Of a stretch of DNA of 64,000 nucleotides, positions 54,101 through 64,000 are shown one piece after another. How positions within the stretch are numbered: the first letter of the stretch is position 1; each line of letters starts with the position of its first letter. The translations under genes and the position numbers were made by a program. Source of the DNA: Ascidia mentula (taxonomy: Eukaryota > Chordata > Ascidiacea > Phlebobranchia > Ascidiidae); the NCBI GenBank assembly GCA_947561715.1, contig OX387199.1:8933001-8997000 (forward strand). Reading direction: 5' to 3'. A model generated the notes under the pieces. The model saw nothing but the letters and a program-made list of their open reading frames with translations. It did no database searches and had not been told where the DNA came from.

Positions 54101-56271
54101 TAAGTTGCTGGATCCGAGCAAAGGAGCTTACCAGCCGAAGATGGAGATTGTGTATAAATCGTCGCCTTCGTTAGGGGCCATTCTGGATGAGGAACAAAAC
54201 ACAAATCTGAAAGATCGACCTCCGTCTCGCGGCAGGTTTGTGTGTGTTACATTGTATGTGATAAACTTGTTGCGCATTACATTCAATAAACCAGTGGTAA
54301 AGTGTGTATTTTGTGCAACGATGTCCATTTTTAATTTCTTGGATGTTTTCACAGTTTCACGCCACAGTTCAACAAACCAATTGCAGCAGCAAACTCAGTT
54401 CCCCATGTCAGTTACCTTCAAAAAAGCAACAACTCTCGCCCGAACGCTCCAGAACAAAAACCACAAGCACTTGGAAGCATTGCAGGCGGTAACTTGTTAA
54501 CTCACTAAATGAAACTGGTAAATTCTGGTAAAAAACTGATGTGTTTCGAGAATTACCTACTTTCCTCCAGCACAGCTCGCAAGGAAATGCCACCAGGCTT
54601 TCACATACTGATTGCAATTTTCTTTCCATAAAAAAATTTTGCAGCAAATCGTCACAAACAAAAATAAAACATTTTTCTTCCTCTTTTGGTTGTAGGAATG
54701 AAAGGAAAAGGTGCAAAAATGTTCGAGAAACAGCAAAAGCGAATGGATCGCTATACAAAAGAATGCAACGGAAGCAAGGAAGCAAAAATAGTTTTGCCTC
54801 AAGTTCAGTACACAGCAAACGGAAGTAACCGCCAGGTGGCGCCAGATAAGGCCGATCGCAAGAAGATGAATGACGTCATGGGGGAATTTCGCAAAATTTC
54901 AGATTCCGATTCGCCTGTAAGAATTTTTTTACCTACTGGCGCTTTATATAAAATCAGTGGTATCCAACCTGGGTTTCGCAGACCCCAAAGGGCTTCGTGG
55001 AATGGTTCCAAGGGGTTTAGTTGTTTTTCGTCCGTTCAAGTTTGGTTTCTGACCAACCTGACTATTACATAACTCATTGGTTTATTTAGGGAAATATACT
55101 TTTTATTTGTAGTAAGATTTATGAAAGGGATCCATGACAACAAAATGGTTGGGTACCACTGTTCTAGATCCTAGCTACAGTTACTTTGCAAGAGACAAAA
55201 AAATACTTCTTGTAATCACAACAGCTGCCATTTTATGCAAAGTTTGGACTTATTTACATTCATTTTCCACTTTTTCTGCAGAGACGGCCGAGTGCCAATA
55301 GAAAAGGAAAATCGAAGGATCCTTTTCATTACCAGCAACACTACATTGTCAGACGACCACCTTCTTCAGCAGATTTCGTCAACGCCGATGACGTGGCGTC
55401 CGACTCAAACAACTCTGCTACGTCATCACTAACATCATCATATGACCTCGGTTCAACTTCCTCATCTGGAAGAGTCCTGGATCAACCGGTCCAAGATGAT
55501 GTTTTTAAGAGTCAAGAGATTTCTTCGCCTAAAGGTCCTCCACCTACAGTTGCACCAAAGCCGGATCTTAGGAGATTTCTCAGCAACGAATCAAACGAAA
55601 ACACTGTCACCTCGTTTGGTGAGCAGACAAAAACTACCTGTGGTTGTAACAAGCAGTGACGTGTTAACAGGCAAAATAGTTCTTTTGGTTTAGGAGGAAT
55701 ATGATCCTTGAGGTTAAATAACAAAAATAAAGGAAGTATTGTTAAATTATATAAAAAAGATAATGCGATTCTTATTTTAATTGTGAAACAAAAAAAGTTG
55801 AATGACTTGTATTTAGTGGGAAAGGATGATCAGTTGACACAAGAATCTGAGCAAAGTGAGACCAGCAACCAAGACCAAACTGTCCATCAGAACCATCCAA
55901 ACACTCAGCCCGAACCAACTGTTGAACCCAAACCATCTCAACCAGCAGTAAATACGCGGTCGTACGCTGTTTGGTCGCCACAACGAAATCCAATCCCATC
56001 AACTGACGTAACAGCCCATCTTCCGCCACCACCTAGCTACAACGAAGTGACGTCACAAAAAGTGACGTCCTTTAAGCCCTTGTTTCAAGCAAACCTCGCT
56101 CCATACAGTGTTTACAATCCTACATCTCCTGCTGCGGAAAGCAACATTCAGAAAGTAGAAGAAAGTCGTTTTGCGCCACCTCCTCCAATAAGACGAATGT
56201 TCCAACCAGCTCCCAAACCGAAGTTTGTGTCCAACGCCACGGTGACTAAATGGACCCCTGGTACCAACTGA
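51155..56271 (+). CDS. Synaptopodin/myopodin-like protein, ten exons, 972 aa
   Basis: Exons 51155-51243, 51569-51639, 52369-52556, 52627-52758, 52835-53534, 53644-54235, 54355-54488, 54696-54916, 55282-55618 and 55817-56271 have closing phases. Exon 3 uses the weakest donor (GTCAGA). The protein is long, Pro/Ser-rich and probably disordered, with no PDZ domain. It repeats the family's basic motif: GSRMFQKRRRRSERF (exon 3), GKGAKLFAKRQQRMEKFV (exon 5), GKGAKMFEKQQKRMDRY (exon 8), resembling the GxxLFxKRQxRMxKFV motif of vertebrate SYNPO2. Exon 10 has proline-rich motifs (LPPPPSYNEV with a PPxY-like core, FAPPPPIRRMF). Vertebrate relatives bind actin and alpha-actinin at Z-discs or spines; the same role here is inference. 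Confidence 0.85.
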
Positions 56272-57686
56272 ATCCACATGAAGTATTCTGCATGCATATA
56301 TATTTACTGTAAAAGTTTTGCCTAATTTGTTACATAAGAAAATTTATCTTTTTCGAATGTTTATGTATAACTGCCTCTAAAAAGAAACCGTTACTCTGAT
56401 AAGAAGGTGCCTGAGTTACATACTCAGTTGAGTATTTGTTGATTTTGAGCAGTTGTAATGTGTTCGTTCTGGTGCTAATATTTTGTTTGCTTGACCGGAG
56501 TGAAAAGTGCCTTTTTTGGCTGAACTCAACTATCATGCATGACGTTGATGCTGTGTTTGGCAACAAGTGCTATTATCTGTTAAATGGCGTCATGACCGAA
56601 TACGTAGTACTCGAGATATCGAACAACGCTGTGTTTCAAATATGCTTCTGTTAATATTGTAATTAGTCAATGTGTGATTCTTTTGTGTTTGCACCGCAGT
56701 CAATAGTAAATAAATTGTGACAATACTTTTCTATGCGTAAAGTTTCCCAATAAATTTGCTTCCCCACCTGTTTTTTTTAATTTTTCATCGTCTCTGTTGG
56801 TAAAATAGAATTTGAAGCGAACTGTCCAACTTGAGATCAAAAAAATTATCGCTTAAATTTTATTGCCTTAAAAAACTTTATTGGGCAAAAGCTACGAAAA
56901 GTAAACAGTACAAAAAAATGCAAAATCATCGAATGGTAATTGTTTTCCAAACGGTTTATATCAAAGCAGTGAGAAATCTAATCAGTATCAATCTAAATTA
57001 CCGTAATGCCAGGACATATAAAAAGAATAGTCATTGAAAACAGAAACTAATATTTTTTGCGGGTCACAGTATAATCTGAATGTAATATGTTAGGATAAAA
57101 AGAGAATAAAAAAAGTGATAGGTTGTTCGATTAACATTTTAAAAACGATTTTTTTACATTTAACAAACTGTAGCCCCAAACTAGTTATTTTGTATTGGAC
57201 AGCTTATGACGTTGTCCAAGAGATAATATGGTAAACTCTTTGCTTTAAGCAAATGATGATTGTTTTACTTGTGCTTTGTGTCATTCCCTTGTGCCTTTTA
57301 TGGCCATTATTTGCATGTAATTTACACTTAACATTCCATGCATATGTCGTTTCATAAAAGTCTTTAATTTGAAATATGAAAACAATGGCAGCTTTTATAA
57401 CTAAATGCGTAAGAAGTAATGACTTGCTCTTACACGCGTGTGCCGCATATGAAAATCGCCAGGACGGGTCGCATACTTTGCCTTGCCGCAGTACATCAGG
57501 CATTTGGCAATTAGGATCTCTGTCTCCCCAGGATGGAAGGCTTGCAGCTGACCCGGCATGACGAGAGCCGATAAACATGGAACCCCTTGGGAAAGCGGGA
57601 TGAGCAAGGCAGAGCTCTCTCGAAGCCAGTTTGCATTTGAGGCAGGTCGTCACCTGGCACAGTCTCTCGGCGCCCAAGTACTTTAG
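56272..57686. other. 3' UTR and intergenic after the synaptopodin-like gene
   Basis: Poly(A) signals AATAAA lie at about 56709 and 56752. I see no other gene; the long minus-strand frame at 57204-57716 has no family motif and overlaps a probable plus-strand exon. Confidence 0.5.
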
Positions 57687-59164
57687 AAAGGCCTGCAGGC
57701 GCATATTTGGGCGCAAAAAAGGCGAAGCAAGGTCAGAAAATCAGAAAAAATGGTGGTGGAAAACAAATTCGCCTTCACTAATTACAAACCATGGAGATCG
57801 GTTTCAGCGCCGCAGCCAAAGAGAGAGAAGACCCAGTTTGTTGCAAAGGGACCGCCAGCCGTTTCGCCGAGACCCAACGGCAGCGTGTACGTATACGTTT
57901 ACGATACACCAGGCAGTCAACCAGGAACGTATCACACCGTCTCCCATTCCGGTAGACTTCCACCCAACGCCAAGATTGTTGTAACGCCACCTACCAACGG
58001 TCCGACTGAAATCTCCTATCCCAAGTCCAACGAGTGCCTTGGAAGCGACGGGAGAGCGACGCCTGAAGTTCGTCTGAGGGAACGGGCCAAGAAGGCGGGC
58101 AAAGGTTTCAAGTTGTTGGCTGACGTGGTACGTGCGGGCAATCTATCCAGTATGTTTAATTGTACTGTAAAATGTGATATTACACATGGAAATAAGAAAT
58201 ATGTTATGAGGTAGAGCACCGCCAAAACCATGAAGGTTTTCAATTCAGACATTCATAAATTTTGAAGGAAATATCGTTTAAAGAACAAAGAATCTAAAGT
58301 TGTCACGCAACTACGACAACTTCGTCTAACTAAAAAACGAGCAACCAATTAAACTCAGGTCCCGTAACTTCTTATAAAATACATGCTCGGATCAAAAACC
58401 TCGGATGTATACAATTACACTGATAAGTCTTCCGAGACTTTACAACTGCGGGCAAAAAATGCTTTTCGTTGCAGAATCCGCGCCAAATGCGAAGTTCATC
58501 ACGTGGTGGTAAGATGTTCATCAAACAGAAACAACGCATGGAACAATACACGAGTCTGGCGAGCGACGGAAAACAACAAAACTCGGAACCGGAGGAAAAA
58601 CCTATACCCCTGGATAAGCGCGATTCCCCATGGAACAGGGCAGCCAAGCAGTCTTCAACAGCGGTTAAGTACATGCCTTCTCAGATGCTAAAGAGCTCCG
58701 TGAACCGTGCTATGAAGAGCGAACGAGGAATGACTCTCCCTACTGTGTCGGAGGTACCCCCGGAGTGGCGTGCCAAAGTGGAGGCGGACTTCCATCTTCC
58801 GGAAAACGAGTCAGCGGCGAACGAAAGGAGATGGAATGTGGCGGATTCGTACTACAAGGCTGAGCATGTGCCCGATTATCTGCGTCAGCGATATTACATC
58901 AACGCTAACAACCACGACGAAGATATGGGTCCACAGAACGGAGACGCGTACTTTCAAGGAGGGCAACAACAGCAGCCTCTGATTGTTAACGGCACACCAG
59001 CAGCGGCGACAATTAATTTTGATGCCCGTCTTCACAGATCTGCACCTCATCGCAAGCAGGGTGACATGGCCGGTCGCGGGGTATTTGTCCCCAAGCCACA
59101 TTGCCAGCTGGATTTCAATGCCTGTGCAGTGGGATGGAGCCGATCATACGCCGATCGATACTAA
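57687..59164 (+). CDS. Second synaptopodin-like gene (two exons seen)
   Basis: Exon A is open from an acceptor-like TTTAG at 57686 through ATG 57750 to donor GTACGT (ends 58127). Exon B is 58475-59164, after TTCGTTGCAG. Phase is 0/0. From ATG 57750 the protein is 355 aa. It carries SRGGKMFIKQKQRMEQYTSL at the start of exon B, and AQKRRSKVRKSEKMVVENK around the ATG, both variants of the basic motif of the neighbouring gene, and ends ..RSYADRY. If the frame upstream of the ATG is used, earlier exons exist that I could not identify. Exon 9 of the neighbour ends in a different phase, so simple alternative splicing from it does not fit; a tandem paralogue is more likely. Confidence 0.7.
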
Positions 59165-60643
59165 CAGTGTTGCGCACGAGATTGTTTATGCGTTGTAGGA
59201 ATTGCGTTTTGATTTATTTGGTGTTTGGATAAGGAAATCGGGTTAAGTGAATTTGTTTTACGTTTTGTGTTTATGACTGTGTGTTGGTTTGCTGCTGTAA
59301 ACTTACAAGGAACTAAATGTAACCTGCTTTATGTAAAATATAAGAGACTTGGCCGATGAAAACGATTTCGAGAGTTTTCAGATCAATCAGGCAGAAAATC
59401 ATGGGAGTATCGGATTCTTTAAATTGGGTTTGACAGAAAGTTGCCATAATTTTCCTTCAAAAATAAACACCACGGAGCTCTGACACATCCGAAACCAATA
59501 ACAAAGAAAACAGAACTGAGCGTCTCATTATTCTTCTCTGTGATAAAAGTAACACAACATACACCAAACACACAGTTTTCTTGATGTCATAAAATTTTAT
59601 TAACTGGGACTACGATAAATTTAAACTGGCCCAGCTCGGTGAATTAACAACTTATTCGTCGGTAGAAGAAAAAATTAAGACAACACAAACAACGACACAA
59701 AAACGGTCGTGATTAACAAACAGTCAAGACTCGATAGTTAAGGTGGCTCATTGGTCGACGAACAGGCCGGCCACAGTAGGATTACATCTTCTTGAAGGCG
59801 GCTGTGCCGAGTGATCCTCGGTGCAAATAACACTTGAAAAGTTGGTCGCTCACAGCTTCTGAGTGGGCAGTTGCATGTTATTGCCATGAGCGGGGTTTGG
59901 CGCGGGTAGGTCAGGGTCTTTTTTGTGTGGTGTATTTTGTGTAGGTAGTTCTGTATGTGGAGGTGCTGGACAAGTTTCAGAATGGAAAAGTTTGTGAAAT
60001 ATTTTGCTGTAAGGCTGCGGTAAACAGTGGGGTCGGCGATTCTGGAGTTGTTCAGATTATATGAGTCACCCTCTGTCAAATAACTTATAATCTGGACTAT
60101 AGTTAAAAAAGGGGGACTCGTGAGATGATTGCCAGTTATAGAGCAATCAACATTACTCCAAGTTTGATTAGATCCTTAGAGCCTTCAAGCAATGACAGAA
60201 GGCCGCCAAGCTCATGGTTTGGCAAAGATAATGACCATCAAGCATACGACATTGTCATGGAAACACACATTTGGGGACTTGATTGAAACGGCGTGAAAAA
60301 AAATAAATTACAATTAAACGAACAAACGAGAAATGGCTGAGTGTCTTAAATCGGGCACAGCGAATGGGAATAAACGCAACATTTCGATCAACAAAGCAGA
60401 GATATTGCAATGACGCGGGCACAGGTATTGTCAATCTTTCGAACGTCGTCGTGCAATTACACAAAAATAATCTTTCTTCGTCAAGACATAAAACGTTTAA
60501 AAAGCAGCTCGGTCGCCAGGTTAAGGCGGTAAAAGAGGAGCGGTAAAAAATCCACACGGGACACAAGTGGTATGCGATCATTCGAATGCGAAAGGTAGTG
60601 TAAAGAATGGAACTAAGTGAAGTTTTAAGCGACAGGCGTGACG
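59165..60643. other. Convergent 3' regions
   Basis: The region holds the 3' UTR of the plus-strand gene and the long 3' UTR of the minus-strand gene. Open frames at 59738-60079 and 60255-60647 on the minus strand lie in the latter and show no motif. Confidence 0.5.
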
Positions 60644-63600
60644 TCACACCTGGGAAACCTGTTCCGGGTTTTCATGCGGATCTGTGAGGTAAAAAACAGA
60701 TGGTTAAATTATGGCTATCACGATTTGGACCATTTTCTACATTAAAGAAATAGAGGCACAAAGGACACAGAATTATTACCTAATCGCAAAAACACAAACA
60801 CAAGGTTCGAAACCGGCCTTCAAGACTCACCCATATTAAACGATCGGTAGGTCTTCGGAATCGGTGCAGGAAATAGGTTTTTCTGTTTGGCGTTGATTTG
60901 TTTCACGGCCTCCGTGTAAGAAGGTAGGGATCGCCTTTCGTTGTTGGGTGGTTTGTGGTCAGGACCTGGTTGAAGATAGAAACATCATTTACGATTGACG
61001 TCCAAAGCACCAGAGTATTGTGTCTCAAGGAAGGAATTTAGTCCCGATTTCTACCAACTTTAGTTTTTTCAAGTGCTGATAATTTTTTTGTACTGGCAAC
61101 AGCATGAGATTATGTAACAAAAAAATTGAACGATTTTGGGTTGATCGTCTCCTTAAACCGCATTAAAACCTTTACGCTTGGTTTAGCCATTAACATTGTT
61201 GTAATTTGTTTGAGAAGTCACAGCAAAGCAGCAGTAAGTGACTGAAGCTCACCTGAGGAAAACGACAAACGATTTTGGTGGACCAAGTGACCATTTCCCA
61301 TCTGCCCGCTGGGTGGCAGACTCATTCGCGACGAATTCTGCGTGACGATGACGTCATCGAATGACACGTGACCATCGGTGGAGGAGGGCGACATGGGCGG
61401 GGAGCTGAGAGGAGAACTCGACCCGCTTCCGAGACGCAGTTGTCTAGTTCTTCCTATGCTTGAGGTGCGTTGTGGTGGAGGAGGAGGGGGTAAGCGTGAT
61501 ACGGACTTCCGGGTTTTGTCCTGGATATTTAGGGAGTTTGGCGTCACTGTTGATGACGTGGAGTGGCTGTGATTGCCATTGGAGTTCGTTGATTGGGCAG
61601 AGAGCGGTGTGGCGGGAAGGCTTGTGCTGCTGCCCCATGCTGAATAACATGTTCACAAATATTACATCAGTGCTACGAGGAGATTAACATCGAGTTACAT
61701 TTATTTTTCGAAAAAGAGTTACACGTCTACACAACTACACAAAACCATTGAAATGGACACCTCCGTTAGCTGTATGTTATGCCATATATTTTGTATTAAA
61801 ACATTACGGCAATGCAACAAATACCAGATCCTCACCTTTCATTGTTTGCTGCAGTTTGTCGCCATCCAAGTCGGTCTCGCTCCAATCCTGACTTGTTTTC
61901 CTTCTCGCTTCTGGATAGTCACGTGACGAGTTTCCTGGAGTCTGATTGGTCGGTTGGGCGTTGTAAATGTCAAATGAACTGGACTTAACTGCTCTGTGTG
62001 TTACAGAGGTGTTACTGAACGCCTGCTCAGCGTATTGACTCGCAAGGCTCCGGTTGTAATTGAAAGAATGACCAATGGCTGGCACTGTGGCGTTGAGACG
62101 ATCATTGAGCGCTTGTGGAAGAAAAGGGATGTTACCAGATTGCGTAAGGTGGTCGCTTTGCCCAGGGTACTGCCAATTGAAGCTTGGGTCGTTACCCATA
62201 CGCCTTGTAGGACCATTCGGTGCCGACGAAGGGATCTCGCGTGCTTTTGCGGGCATTCCAGGTCTACCAGGAGGCGTTGAGTACATCTGGCTCGTTGGAA
62301 ATACATTATCGCTCAGTGGTGAGTACGGAGACATGTTCTCCAGCGAATTCTGCTGGACAAGACTTTTAGGCGAGGAAGTCCTGTTCGGTAACGGGAGACG
62401 CATGTTGGGCCTCACAGCAGAGGCGGTCGGCGGTTCTTTCCCCATTTCAGGGCTTTCCCAAATAGTTGGGTTGTGCAAAGAAGGGTCGGATTTGCTCAGA
62501 CTCAACCTTCGAACATCCACCAAGTTCGTGGGTGTTTCGGGCGGGGGCGACACCTTGCGACGGGGTTTCTGCGCCACCGGCCTCTGCTGCTGTAACTCCA
62601 GGAGAAGCTGCTCCTCCAGTATCGCTTCCGGGGTCTTGACGTGGGGTTCGGGCCGGGGAGAGAATTGCTGGGTGACTTGGGTGTAATTATACGCGGAGTG
62701 TTGGGTGCGGTATTGCCGACGGGCGGCAGCGTGCCTTTCGCATATCAGGTAATCCTGGATGCCACGCAACGCACTGAAAGGCTTGTGCTGGTGGTGCGGC
62801 ACCCCCGGAGGCACGTGACCCGGGTGGTGGACGCTCATGTCGCCAACGGGCCCCCTGGCGCCGGCATGGTTCACGCCTGCGCCGCCCGTCGGAAAGGGAT
62901 CTTTGTTTTCTGGTCGCGGGGGATCCCCCTGACCCCTAAATCCAGATAAAAAAGTTTGCTCGACTTTGTCTTGGTCGCCCTCACGCGGCGAGTCCTGCGA
63001 TTGGACGCTGGACGCCTGGGGGCGCTGGCGGTCTGAGCTCGACGTTGAACCCACACTCGCTGTGGAAGGCGAGTGACTGCGGTCTGAATCGACCAAGTGG
63101 TGTTGTACGTCGTTTTTTCTGGAGCGTTGGTGATGGCGGTGGGTCTGGTTGTTGTGGTGGTGTTGGTGGTGCGACGGATGGTAGCCGCGACCGAAGATGT
63201 CGGCGTCGTCGGTGGAGTTAAAGATGGTTGAGTCGGCCGACAGAGAGCCGGCACTCACCACTCCGCTGTCGATACTCGGCGTTCGTGGAATTTGAGGATG
63301 GTTTGGAAGAATTAATGACGCCTGTGTGGATACAATGTAATGGTTAACACTCTGAAATGTGCACTGAAAAGCTTAGAAAAGTAAGGGCAAGATGTTACTT
63401 TTTTGAATTAATGTCCATGGTTTCAAAATTAAAAATTAAAAAAGTTTTTTAACAACATGCGATCTACAGACGTCGAAGCACTACGGAAGCAAAATGTACA
63501 AGCACTGTTGAAGGCACTTTTGAAAAAATAATAAAATATTTCCACAATTGCTTTGTCGAAATTGGACATTTTATAATCTGAAACGTTTCTTTAGAATCAG

Positions 63601-63769
63601 GTTACCTGGCTTCCAGTCCCTGGTGCGTTCAGGGATGGTGTGGATGACGAAGTGGAAATGTGAGCAAACCTTCTGTCCGACATGGCAGATATCATTGTGC
63701 CACCGAATGAACCACTTCGGGCGTTACGGTTTTGTTTGATGACAGGACGTTCGTGGTGATGCCTTCCTC
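60644..63769 (-). CDS. Ser/Pro/His-rich cytoplasmic protein with C-terminal PDZ-ligand motif (5' partial)
   Basis: Minus-strand exons 63769-63606, 63321-61836, 61639-61253, 60965-60831 and 60681-60644 have GT/AG borders and closing phases, giving about 735 aa to the stop at 60646-60644. The first exon begins mid-codon after an acceptor, so the gene starts beyond this window. The protein is low-complexity: His-rich (HHQHHHNNQTHRHHQRS), Ser-rich, with RLPPPPPPQRTSS as a likely SH3/EVH1/WW ligand and conserved-looking segments FSALRGIQDYLICERHAAAR and RSLPSYTEAVKQINAKQ. The C-terminus PEQVSQV ends S-x-V, a class I PDZ-binding motif. It resembles an adaptor or scaffold protein of the cell cortex, but I do not recognise the family. 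Confidence 0.75.
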
Positions 63770-64000
63770 CTACACGAGGACACGAGGACGTTTTATTTGA
63801 GATTTGCGCAGGTGTTGTGTTTCAGAGTAAGTGAGATTTTCGTAGTATTGTTTAGAAAAAACTACTTTTTTCCCTATTTAAGTTAGGATCAACAAATTGT
63901 TCATGGAACATCATGCGCATTTCTGCACTGATACTTAACAGCCCGTTACAAAAAATAGCAAAAAAAGTCAGCATGATCATAACGCCGAATTCCAACACAA
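63770..64000. other. Intron of the minus-strand gene
   Basis: No further exon is visible. The acceptor for the exon at 63769 is GTGTAG. Confidence 0.5.

Noticed and set aside
57204-57716. 170-codon minus-strand open frame.
   Set aside because: No domain, overlaps the probable plus-strand exon of the second synaptopodin-like gene, and lies antisense to it.
59738-60647. Minus-strand frames of 113 and 130 codons.
   Set aside because: They lie downstream of the stop of the minus-strand gene, in its likely 3' UTR, with no recognisable motif.
61996-62949. Long plus-strand frames opposite the large exon of the minus-strand gene.
   Set aside because: They are antisense shadows; the minus-strand exon has splice sites and a closing phase.

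Overview
This looks like AT-rich nuclear DNA of an invertebrate animal, most likely an invertebrate deuterostome such as a tunicate. The evidence is split genes with GT/AG introns, an LDLa-repeat GPCR, a synaptopodin-like actin-associated gene, a caspase and a C2H2 zinc-finger cluster. The species assignment is inference. There are no bacterial operons, CRISPR arrays or rRNA genes.

Layout. 1-4.4 kb is repeat-rich: a Harbinger-like element with TTA duplications, and a dispersed repeat carrying a 48-bp minisatellite. 4.46-24.8 kb is a tandem array of about three units. Each unit holds a broken short zinc-finger gene (R1), a spacer, a long minus-strand zinc-finger gene with a TATA box, a second spacer and another zinc-finger relic (R2). 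The intact genes have 15, 23 and 12 fingers. Mobile DNA has invaded the array: a Penelope-like retroelement, a tRNA-like SINE composite, an 883-bp element and a long-inverted-repeat element. Because the units are paralogous, the empty sites can be read directly and several insertions are delimited to the base. 25-33 kb is repeat-rich and contains the 3' half of a caspase gene, which I rebuilt over four exons. 33.5-42.1 kb is a tandem array of genes for very lysine-rich proteins that I do not recognise. 42.8-47.9 kb is a complete six-exon LDLa/7TM receptor of 917 aa. 51.2-59.2 kb holds a ten-exon synaptopodin-like gene (972 aa) and a second synaptopodin-like gene. 60.6-63.8 kb is a minus-strand gene for a Ser/Pro/His-rich protein ending in a possible PDZ ligand.

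The most unusual signal is a set of hammerhead self-cleaving ribozyme motifs in different mobile elements: a small repeat family (26.9 and 27.8 kb, with decayed relatives at 30.4 and 30.7 kb), the 3' end of the Penelope-like element (4.9 kb), the 883-bp insertion (11.3 kb), and a decayed inverted pair in an intron of the receptor (43.9-44.0 kb). All were found by reading core motifs and pairing the helices by eye. No folding program or database search was run.

Gene models were built by matching splice sites and checking that reading-frame phase closes across every junction. Where phase closes over many exons (receptor, synaptopodin-like gene, caspase, minus-strand gene) the models are reliable. 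The repeat boundaries are less certain unless a target-site duplication is given.
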